A stretch of DNA of 64,000 nucleotides from Rhodococcus rhodochrous (lineage in GTDB: Bacteria; Actinomycetota; Actinomycetes; Mycobacteriales; Mycobacteriaceae). Shown here one piece after another: positions 56,840 through 64,000 of the stretch. Numbering within the stretch: position 1 is the first letter of the stretch; every line of letters starts with the position of its first letter. A program made the position numbers and the translations under genes. The notes below the pieces were generated by a model. The model worked only from the letters and a program-made list of their open reading frames with translations. It made no database searches and was not told where the DNA came from. Location of the stretch: positions 21,316-85,315 of the forward strand of contig NZ_CP027560.1 of NCBI RefSeq assembly GCF_014854695.1, given 5' to 3'.

Positions 56840-56912
56840 TCGCCGCCGAGAAAAGAGGTGGTCACGGGGGCACTTGAATGAGAAGTAACCGGGACCTGTC
56901 GCACCGGGGCGA
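56840..56912 (-). ncRNA. Y-RNA-like RNA D (short form)
   Basis: Outer stem TCGCCCCG / CGGCGGCGA (one bulge; 56912-56905 and 56848-56840), then the family motif CGGTGCGACAGG, an inner hairpin ACTT-CTCATTC-AAGT, and CCTCTTTTCTCGG. It shares GGTTACTTC with RNAs B and C but has no tRNA-like module. Its 3' flank CACAATTTCACAGCG resembles the 3' flank of RNA B. Confidence 0.55.
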
Positions 56913-56927
56913 GTGTGAAGTTTTGGC

Positions 56928-56972
56928 CGCCGGAGTTCGGAGCCGAGGCGGGTCGGACTCGAAACTCCGGCG
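56928..56972. other. hairpin at the start of the Y-RNA region
   Basis: CGCCGGAGTT / AACTCCGGCG (56928-56937 and 56963-56972), extended by a bulged TTCGAG/CTCCGAA pairing. It could end transcription from the initiator-like gene or be an RNA element itself. Confidence 0.45.
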
Positions 56973-57002
56973 TCGGGAACGACCATAGCCGCCCCCACCC
57001 CA

Positions 57003-57035
57003 GTTGTCTAGTCCGACACTGGACGGCTAGACACC
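57003..57035. promoter_or_regulatory. two opposed operator-like sites
   Basis: GTTGTCTAGT (57003-57012) and CTAGACACC (57027-57035) face each other, with GGAC boxes between them. The second contains the stop codon of the initiator-like gene. They lie just upstream of the Y-RNA region and could control its transcription. Confidence 0.5.
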
Positions 57036-57983
57036 GGCGGGGTCTTTCGCCAGCGCAGCCCGGACCCGCGCCATCCCGCGCACAGCAGCCTCGTCGAGTT
57101 CCGGGCGGTGATCGCAGATGCGGGTGCCCCGATAGCCATCCTCATCGCACAGATCGCACGCCTCGATCTCGAGCCGCTTCACCGCCGCACGAGCTTTGAC
57201 ATCGCTGGACAGGCGAGCCTGGACGGCACGGTCACGTTCGGACTCCCACCTCTGGCGCTCTCGGTAGGCCAGACCGCAACCCCGGCATCGCTGGTCGGTG
57301 CCCTCGGGGTGTCGCTCGCAGAACGGCGACGGTCCCTCGTCCGCCGGAGGCGGCGCAGGGGCAGGCGGCGGATCGAGGGAGGGGGCCGTCGGGGACGGCT
57401 CGGCAAGTGACGTACTCACCTCACGCGACCCCCCTCTTGGATTCACCTTGGGTTCTTCTTGGGTTCGGGGGGTCGCTCGCCCGCCCGTGTCGGGTGAGCG
57501 ACCCGCCCGTTCCGGGTCGCTCACCCCCCCGTCGATTTCACGGGCGGGCGACTCACCCGCCCGTGGAGGCAACGGGGGGGTCGCTCGCCCGCCCGTCTGA
57601 CCAGGCATTTCGTGAACGCGGTGTGCCCGGTCATGCTCGGGAAGGTGCTCGCCGTAGTTGTCGAGGTGCAGCGAAAGCTCGTAGCCGTTCGGGCGCCGGT
57701 CGGCCCGTTTGATGGTTGCCGCGACGATCGACTGGTCCTCGGCGAGCCGGATCAGGCCGTACTTTTCGAGTGCCCGCATCGCCTCCCGGACGGTCTTCTC
57801 GTCGTATCGAGTCCGTGCGGAGATTCCGGGGATGCCCCGGAACGCGAGGCCGGTCTCCTCGCTGTAGCCATCGGCCAGGCAGAGCAGCACCGCGGCCAGG
57901 ACGCCGGGCGAGGGCTCGCCCTTCTCGGTGCGCTTCGGGATCGGAGCCCGGGTATAGACCCAGGTCATCGCTTCGAGGCTCAC
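57027..57983 (-). CDS. winged-helix replication initiator-like protein with zinc clusters
   Basis: 318 residues from a GTG at 57983 (GTGA overlap). The N-terminal winged helix (PSPGVLAAVLLCLADGYSEETG, ARTRYDEKTVREAMRALEKYGLIRL) resembles the initiator-like protein at 8516. A low-complexity middle (about 130-200) is encoded by in-gene DNA repeats. The C-terminal part has two zinc-like clusters: CERHPEGTDQRCRGCG and CDLCDEDGYRGTRICDH. Likely a phage replication protein that binds its own gene and loads the helicase. Confidence 0.75.
   Translation of the reverse strand: MSLEAMTWVYTRAPIPKRTEKGEPSPGVLAAVLLCLADGYSEETGLAFRGIPGISARTRYDEKTVREAMRALEKYGLIRLAEDQSIVAATIKRADRRPNGYELSLHLDNYGEHLPEHDRAHRVHEMPGQTGGRATPPLPPRAGESPAREIDGGVSDPERAGRSPDTGGRATPRTQEEPKVNPRGGSREVSTSLAEPSPTAPSLDPPPAPAPPPADEGPSPFCERHPEGTDQRCRGCGLAYRERQRWESERDRAVQARLSSDVKARAAVKRLEIEACDLCDEDGYRGTRICDHRPELDEAAVRGMARVRAALAKDPAGV
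57470..57596 (-). repeat. iteron-like repeats inside the initiator-like gene
   Basis: The 19-mer GGGTCGCTCGCCCGCCCGT occurs exactly twice (57470-57488 and 57578-57596); shorter or inverted forms with the core GGTCGCTC lie at about 57492-57510, 57513-57527 and 57545-57563. On the coding strand they give GGRATP-type peptide repeats. This resembles phage origins located inside initiator genes. Confidence 0.6.
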
Positions 57984-58465
57984 TGGGCAACCTCGGAGAT
58001 CGTCTCGGCTTCGGCCTGCGGGTAGGCGGGGTGATTCAGGATGAGCCGGTAGGGCACGTGCATGTTCTTCTCGCTCTGGGCGGGCACCATCGGCGGCACC
58101 CGGTTCAGCATCGGGGGATTGCCAAGTTCGCGGAGGTAATCCTCGTATAGGGCGCGCTCCTGCTGGTAGGCGTCCCATCGGTGTAGGGCCTGCAATGCGA
58201 TCCAACCCGTCCAGACGCGACCCTCTTTGAGGTGCTGGTTCAGGCGTCGATGCAGGTCGCCGGTCGAACCGACGTAGATGGGGTGTCCCTCGACATGAAG
58301 CGTGTATGCGACGGGGATGCCCGCCGGAGGGCAGTTCCACGGGTTCACGATCGTGCCCTCGCCTTGCCAGAGCGACAGATCAATCGCGTCGTAGACGTAC
58401 GGGTCCCGGATGGTCGGGAACTGTGTGTCACCATCGAAGGTAGGCACACCGCTATGATGGTTCAT
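57980..58465 (-). CDS. GIY-YIG nuclease
   Basis: 161 residues from the ATG at 58465 (MNHHSGVPTFDGDTQFPTIR). The GIY-YIG core is VAYTLHVEGHPIYVGSTGDLHRRLNQHLKEGRVW (about 53-85), with the first Tyr, the YVG strand and the catalytic Arg. The rest (ALYEDYLRELGNPPMLNRVP) is consistent with the conserved Glu-Asn end. Likely a homing or repair-type nuclease of the phage. Confidence 0.8.
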   Translation of the reverse strand: MNHHSGVPTFDGDTQFPTIRDPYVYDAIDLSLWQGEGTIVNPWNCPPAGIPVAYTLHVEGHPIYVGSTGDLHRRLNQHLKEGRVWTGWIALQALHRWDAYQQERALYEDYLRELGNPPMLNRVPPMVPAQSEKNMHVPYRLILNHPAYPQAEAETISEVAQ

Positions 58466-58570
58466 GTTCGACTTCTCTCGGTATGTAGTCGGACCATGCC
58501 CCCGGGAGTTCGCACCTCCGCGGGGGCTTTTGCTGTTCAATTGCCTGTTCATTCTACCTCTGACCTCGAC

Positions 58571-58580
58571 AGTAGACATC
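58571..58580 (-). promoter_or_regulatory. operator-like AGTAGACATC upstream of the GIY-YIG gene
   Basis: A variant of the recurring TAGACA element in the 114-bp gap upstream of the GIY-YIG gene. It also overlaps the end of the 221-residue gene. Confidence 0.35.
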
Positions 58581-59245
58581 TAACGGACGTCGTAGGCGTT
58601 ACCGGGGTCGATGCCGTCGAGCGGCGTGCACCCGAGCGACTTCGCGAACGCCATCACCCCCTGCAACCCCCACTCGTGCCCACAGGCCAGGCACGACACC
58701 CCGGCCATGGACACCTGCAACGCAGCCGAACGGACATGCTCACCGGCCGAATCGACATGCGTGGCCTCCGACGCCCCGCAGGCCGGACACGGCGCGGTCA
58801 CCTCGAATCGGTTGCGACCGGCGATGAGCTGTTCGGCCTCCTGGACCCATCCCTCGATGTCCTCGGCGGCCGTGCGCAGCCACAGATAGTCGGCGGGCTG
58901 CCACGCCCACTCGAGCAGGTACTCGAGGCGTTCGGGGGTCTCACCCGTCCCGCCGGGCGCCCAGATGGCGACGGTGCCGTCGACGAGGCGAAACCAGTCG
59001 ACGCCGTCGATCCAGCAGGCGGGCATGGAGCGGGCCACCCCACCGAAGGAGGTGCCCTGCCGTCCGGCGAGTTCGGCGCGCATCTCCTCGTACATCGAGG
59101 GGGCGGTGGTGACGACCCGGTTGCCGAGATCGTCGACGACGATGTCGTGTCGGGGTCCGATCAGGCGGGTCACGGCAGCGTCGAACAGCTGCCAGGCGGC
59201 GTGCAGATGGTCGTTGTCGGTCGCGAATGGCGGTGTGGCGGCCAT
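58580..59245 (-). CDS. hypothetical protein with C-terminal zinc ribbon (221 aa)
   Basis: 221 residues from the ATG at 59245 (MAATPPFATDNDHLHAAWQL). The N-terminal two-thirds are mixed alpha/beta, and the end has a zinc ribbon (CPACGASEATHV ... CLACGHEW, about 155-195). A nucleic-acid-binding or regulatory role is plausible. No family recognised. Confidence 0.7.
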   Translation of the reverse strand: MAATPPFATDNDHLHAAWQLFDAAVTRLIGPRHDIVVDDLGNRVVTTAPSMYEEMRAELAGRQGTSFGGVARSMPACWIDGVDWFRLVDGTVAIWAPGGTGETPERLEYLLEWAWQPADYLWLRTAAEDIEGWVQEAEQLIAGRNRFEVTAPCPACGASEATHVDSAGEHVRSAALQVSMAGVSCLACGHEWGLQGVMAFAKSLGCTPLDGIDPGNAYDVR

Positions 59246-59355
59246 GGGCAAGAGTCGTTCCTTGCGTTCGAGCGAAAAGGGGTCTGTTCAGGGGAAACGG
59301 GAAGATAGGGGAGGGGCGCCGGCAGCCCGCCACTGATTGCCGGCGCCCAGGGTGG

Positions 59356-59946
59356 TCATGCTCGCGGCGGCCAGTTCCAGTGCCCGGGGGTCGGGACATC
59401 GGCGTAGGGGACGCCCTCGCCCTTCGGACCCTGGTTGAAGTGGATGCCGGTCGGGTTGATCACCGCGAGGTACACCCGGAAGGTCGTCGGGGTCTCCTCG
59501 CGGGGGATGTACTTGCCGTCCGGGGTCATCGCGAGGTGGACGCCGTCGCCGTGGGTGCCAGCGAGGACCCAGCCGCGGTCGAGGATCGCCTGCACATCGC
59601 CCACCACCTGGACTTCGGTGATGATCGCTGCGCGCGGTTCGGGCAGGTACTCGCCGCCCGGGGTGCCGTACGACTGGTAGTGCACCATGCGGCTGACGGT
59701 GGGGATCTGCGCCTGGGTGGTCTTGGTCCGCGCCTGCCAGCGTTCGACGGCCAGGCGCATCACCTTCGCAGAGGTGTCCTCGCGGGCGGTCTCCTCGAAC
59801 TTCGAGGTGAAGTACACCCCGCCGGACGGGTCGAGCCCGTCGAGCTGTTCGACGGTGGACACCGCGTGGAATTGCTTGACGTCGATCAGCGCGGCGTAGA
59901 ACTCCGCGTCCTCACGGGAACGGGCGATGATGACGGGAACACTCAC
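59356..59946 (-). CDS. hypothetical protein (196 aa)
   Basis: 196 residues from a GTG at 59946 (GTGA): VSVPVIIARSREDAEFYAAL. It has an alternating alpha/beta pattern, with QFHAVSTVEQLDGLDPSGGV and VVGDVQAILDRGWVLAGTHG. No family recognised. Coupled to the RyR-domain gene. Confidence 0.65.
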   Translation of the reverse strand: MSVPVIIARSREDAEFYAALIDVKQFHAVSTVEQLDGLDPSGGVYFTSKFEETAREDTSAKVMRLAVERWQARTKTTQAQIPTVSRMVHYQSYGTPGGEYLPEPRAAIITEVQVVGDVQAILDRGWVLAGTHGDGVHLAMTPDGKYIPREETPTTFRVYLAVINPTGIHFNQGPKGEGVPYADVPTPGHWNWPPRA

Positions 59947-60608
59947 GAGCGGGCCTCCTGTAGTTCGATCTCGAGTTCGGTGATGCGCCGGTGGGCGGCG
60001 TTGAGCTGTTCGGTGAGCCGCTCGATGCGGGCGTCGGCGACCGACGCTTCCTCGCGTGCCTGATCGCGCTGGGTGGCGAGCTTCTGGATCGCCGCGACCA
60101 GGCCCGTGCGCAACGGTGCGGACAGGTGCCCGGTGAGTGGTCGTCCCGGCCACGGGGTGTCCAGCGCGCCGCCGAGCGCGGCGGTGAGGGCATCGGCGGC
60201 CTGCTCGAGCAATCCGGTCAGCCCGGCTACCTCGGCGGCAGTGTCGCCGGTGTCCGCAGCAGGGCGCTCGGACAGGGTCGCGACGATCGCGTGGAACAGC
60301 GCGTCCTTGAGGCGCTGCTCGGGCGGCAGATCGGCGTACGGCACCAGGCACGGATGGGTCTTGTCCAGGGGGTTCTTCTCGGGTCCCCATGTCCAGCCGT
60401 CCTCGTGCTTGACCCGGCACCACTCGGCGTGCAGCTGCTCGGGCGTGGCCCCGGACAGGGCCGTGGACACCCCGTGCCGCGACGAGCGGCGCTGATCGGC
60501 CGGCGCGTACTCCCAGTGCGGCGACGGGGAGGCGTCGCCGACGATCTTCTGCAGCGCACGGTTGGCCTCGTGGCACACGTGCGCGATCTCCCCGACGGAC
60601 AGGCTCAT
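59943..60608 (-). CDS. RyR-domain protein (221 aa)
   Basis: 221 residues. The N-terminal 115 residues match the RyR domain: EIAHVCHEANRALQKIVGD, then HAEWCRVKHEDGWTWGPEKN and KTHPCLVPYADLPPEQRLKD. This domain was first named in ryanodine receptors and is frequent in phages, where it may bind a nucleotide-like ligand. The C-terminal half is helical and ends in a coiled coil (IERLTEQLNAAHRRITELEI). Confidence 0.8.
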   Translation of the reverse strand: MSLSVGEIAHVCHEANRALQKIVGDASPSPHWEYAPADQRRSSRHGVSTALSGATPEQLHAEWCRVKHEDGWTWGPEKNPLDKTHPCLVPYADLPPEQRLKDALFHAIVATLSERPAADTGDTAAEVAGLTGLLEQAADALTAALGGALDTPWPGRPLTGHLSAPLRTGLVAAIQKLATQRDQAREEASVADARIERLTEQLNAAHRRITELEIELQEARS

Positions 60609-60940
60609 GACCGGCCCTTTCCCATGAGGTAGGGGGTCATCATCTCGACGATGCCGGTCAGGACGGTCTCGGTGATGCGGTTGAGCAGGTCCGGGCTCTC
60701 GGTCGGGGTGTCGGCGCTGCTGCAGTCGCAGTCGCAGTCGCAGACGCGCTTTTCGGAGACGATGGTGAAGTCCCCGGAGACGGTCTCGGCGATGCGCTCG
60801 AGAGACCGGGAGATGTTGGCCAGCTGCACGCCGATGCCGGTCAGGACGGCATGGTTGGCGTCGAGCATGTCGGCGTACGAGCCGGTGGTGGGCATGGCGT
60901 TCGCGGGGATCGGGGTTCCGAACAGGGGTTTGTCGGGCAC
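60605..60940 (-). CDS. hypothetical protein with CDCDCDC motif (111 aa)
   Basis: 111 residues (MPDKPLFGTPIPANAMPTTG). A helix (VQLANISRSLERIAETVSGD) is followed by CDCDCDC (residues about 67-73), a striking alternating Cys/Asp stretch that could bind metal, and a helical end (LLNRITETVLTGIVEMMTPY). No family recognised. Confidence 0.65.
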   Translation of the reverse strand: MPDKPLFGTPIPANAMPTTGSYADMLDANHAVLTGIGVQLANISRSLERIAETVSGDFTIVSEKRVCDCDCDCSSADTPTESPDLLNRITETVLTGIVEMMTPYLMGKGRS

Positions 60941-60942
60941 GG

Positions 60943-61194
60943 TTACTCCTGGGTGAGGACGGCGACTTGAAGGGCGGGTGTGGAATCGGCCGGAAGGCCG
61001 ATCGTGGAGAGGTCTGTTTCGCCGCCGAGCGCGGCGATGAGGTAGCCGAGGATCCGTTGCACCGATTCGGCGTCCATGGTCAGATGCGCCAGGCCGCGGC
61101 GACCGGCGTCGGAGACCATCAAGGTCACGGAACCGGCGTAGTAGTTGGCGACGGTGGCGGCGATGCGGTTGCGGCGCTCGGGGGAGTCACGCAT
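60943..61194 (-). CDS. hypothetical protein (83 aa)
   Basis: 83 residues from the ATG at 61194, with GAACAGGA upstream (MRDSPERRNRIAATVANYYA). Its start lies inside the 3' end of the RusA-like gene (70-bp overlap). Helical, with TMDAESVQRILGYLIAALGG. No family recognised. Confidence 0.6.
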   Translation of the reverse strand: MRDSPERRNRIAATVANYYAGSVTLMVSDAGRRGLAHLTMDAESVQRILGYLIAALGGETDLSTIGLPADSTPALQVAVLTQE

Positions 61195-61622
61195 GGGGTG
61201 TCCTGTTCGAGGTGGGTGTTGTCGCGGCGGTAGGTGATCCACACGCCGGTTTCCTCGCCGGGGGCGGCGAGTCGTTTGCGGGCGGTCAGGGCGGTGACCT
61301 GCGAGTCGTCGCGGTAACAGATGCCGGTCAGGCCGTCGAGGACGGCGCGGGTGAGCTTGTCGATGTCGCCGGTGGAGCGTTTGATCGCGGGAAGCAGCTT
61401 GCCGATGGCGTACTTCGGGCGATTGACGACGAACTCGAGGTCGACGGCGAGGGCCTGGTCGGGGAACAGGGCGGCGTCGCGGGCGCGGTGGTGGGTGGCG
61501 ACCTCGGCGATCGTCTTGCGCCACGGCTTGAGGTAGATGGAGGCTTCGATCATCCGGCCGCCGCCTACGTGCCGTTTGCTGCCCTGGGCGGTGGGGCGTC
61601 CGGGGACGAAGAAGGTGGTCAC
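61125..61622 (-). CDS. RusA-like Holliday junction resolvase
   Basis: 165 residues from a GTG at 61622, after AGGGAG. VTTFFVPGRPTAQGSKRHVG, then VDLEFVVNRPKYAIGKLLPA and the conserved RSTGDIDKLTRAVLDGLTGI with CYRDDSQVTALTARKR are RusA hallmarks (the D of GDIDK and DD of RDDSQ bind metal). The last 35 residues are Pro/Thr-rich and overlap the next gene. It resolves four-way junctions during phage replication and recombination. Confidence 0.85.
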   Translation of the reverse strand: MTTFFVPGRPTAQGSKRHVGGGRMIEASIYLKPWRKTIAEVATHHRARDAALFPDQALAVDLEFVVNRPKYAIGKLLPAIKRSTGDIDKLTRAVLDGLTGICYRDDSQVTALTARKRLAAPGEETGVWITYRRDNTHLEQDTPCVTPPSAATASPPPSPTTTPVP

Positions 61623-61643
61623 GGGTACTCCCTGGAAACGTCC

Positions 61644-61668
61644 GATGTCTAAACAGAGATTAGACACC
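61644..61668. promoter_or_regulatory. opposed operator-like pair upstream of the RusA-like gene
   Basis: GATGTCTAA (61644-61652) and ATTAGACACC (61659-61668) form an inverted pair; a related GTCTACAC follows at about 61681. They lie in the 76-bp gap before the RusA-like gene and probably control it. Confidence 0.5.
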
Positions 61669-61698
61669 GCAGGTAGGGGCGTCTACACACGGCCGGTC

Positions 61699-62684
61699 TC
61701 ACAGCGGCACCGCACCTCGCGGCGGCCGACGGATCAGCTCACCCCGCAGCTCGGCCAACTGCTCATGCGCCGACGGCACCGACCCATCCTCCGACGCCGA
61801 CCGCACGATCTCGGTCAGCGCCCACAACGTCTCACCGGCCCACACCCCCTCCCGAGACGCACGCCCACCCACCGCCCGCATCACCAGCCCCGATCCGGGC
61901 GGCCGACCGGCGATGACATTGCCGGGCAGCCACCAGCACACACTCCGATCACCCCACGACTCCGGGGCCACCGGCAGGTTCACCACCACCTCCCACGGCA
62001 CCACCGGACGACGCCCCTCGTCCTTGGCGTACCGCGACAGCTCCATCACCACCGCCCACGGATCACCCTCGAACCCGGTCGCCCGGATCGCCTCGGCCCG
62101 CAACCGCTCGATCTTCGCCGCCCACGCCGCGAGACCCGGCACGCGCATCGGCGGAGCGACCGGGACGGTGCGCACCGGCTCGAGCCGACCCCATGTCTCG
62201 ACCTCCGTAACGGTCTCGGGCACCTCCTGGACAGGCTCGGACACCGGCTCGGTCGGCTCCTCGGACACCTCCGGCTCGAGTTCGGCGAGCAGCTCTCGCC
62301 GCAGCTTCTTCATCTCCCAGATCGACGGCTCGTCGAGGGCCAGCTCCTCCATCACCCGATCCACCAACCGCGGATCCGGGTCCTTCGCCGCATACAGCGC
62401 GTCGATCAGGCTCGTGATGAACTCGTGCCGACGCGGAGCATCCCCATCCCGCAGCCACCAGTGATGCTCGGTCTCAGCCCGTGCCGCCAACAGCGCGTGC
62501 TCGGCCGACCGCTCGGCCCGTGCCCGCCGACGCGCGTTCTGCCGCATCCCGACACACGACCCGGCCAGCGCCACCGACGTCGCCGCAGCCACACTGGCCA
62601 CCGTCGGCGGCAGAACGGCGAACGCGCCGACAGCCGAAGCCGCCGACGCGCCCGCGAGCACCACGGAATCCCGCAGCACTTCCA

Positions 62685-62685
<1 letters not shown>
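61699..62685 (-). CDS. hypothetical membrane-anchored protein (328 aa)
   Basis: 328 residues. Two hydrophobic segments lie at the start (about 8-48: VVLAGASAASAVGAFAVLPP, VAAATSVALAGSCVGMRQNA), then a basic helical region, a Glu/Pro/Val-rich linker (about 130-165) and a C-terminal domain with PWAVVMELSRYAKDEGRRPV and SVCWWLPGNVIAGRP. No family recognised. Coupled to nrdF by ATGA. Confidence 0.7.
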
Positions 62686-63988
<1,303 letters not shown>

Positions 63989-64000
63989 CCTCGGCTCCCT

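Overview
The window is phage DNA from an actinobacterial host. It is about two-thirds G+C by eye, with tightly packed genes that repeatedly overlap by ATGA or GTGA, frequent GTG starts, and virion proteins typical of long-tailed (siphovirus) phages of Rhodococcus, Gordonia and Nocardia-like bacteria. No host housekeeping gene is seen. Both window ends cut through phage genes, so the element is longer than 64 kb.

Layout. (1) 1-4.25 kb, leftward early genes: a DnaQ-like exonuclease, a RecT-like annealing protein and a RecE-like nuclease. (2) 4.4-5.4 kb, two divergent helix-turn-helix genes with operator-like sites between them, the likely lysis/lysogeny switch. (3) 5.5-10.4 kb, a rightward module with a plasmid flavour: a short serine recombinase, a HicA-like protein, a helix-turn-helix/coiled-coil protein, a ribbon-helix-helix protein, winged-helix initiator-like genes followed by iterons, and a DUF2637 protein. 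(4) 43.8 down to 10.5 kb, the leftward late operon: small and large terminase, portal, MuF-like protein, a probable virion ADP-ribosyltransferase, scaffold, P22-like capsid, connectors, tail tube, -1 frameshifted tail chaperones, a 1942-residue tape measure with two wall-cleaving domains, tail tip, a lysis cassette inside the tail genes, and tail fibres. A tRNA-Met and two HNH endonucleases interrupt it. (5) 43.84-44.31 kb, a bizarre non-coding block with no CpG and about 17 GGGCCC palindromes. (6) 44.5-47.2 kb, small rightward genes. (7) 64 down to 47.3 kb, leftward early genes: NrdF, RusA, RyR-domain protein, GIY-YIG nuclease, a second replication-initiator-like gene with internal repeats, a Ro60 (TROVE) protein, phosphoesterase, MazG-like enzymes, a MazG-ThyX fusion and many small proteins.

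The most exciting locus is 54.6-57.0 kb. A phage Ro60/TROVE gene is directly preceded, on the same strand, by about 800 bp of non-coding DNA that folds into at least three, probably four, related Y-RNA-like small RNAs. Two of them carry a tRNA-like module in circularly permuted order (T arm, closed acceptor-like stem, D arm). One has a complete GUU anticodon arm and sits inside a perfect 16-bp outer stem.

Other notable themes: a short operator-like sequence (consensus ACTAGACACC and its complement GGTGTCTAGT) recurs at gene boundaries across the window, reminiscent of phage stoperators. Two iteron-like arrays, one beside and one inside an initiator-like gene, together with resolvase-like and partition-like genes, suggest that the prophage may live as a plasmid. 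If the genome circularises, the leftward genes at both window edges could form one long early operon starting at the switch.
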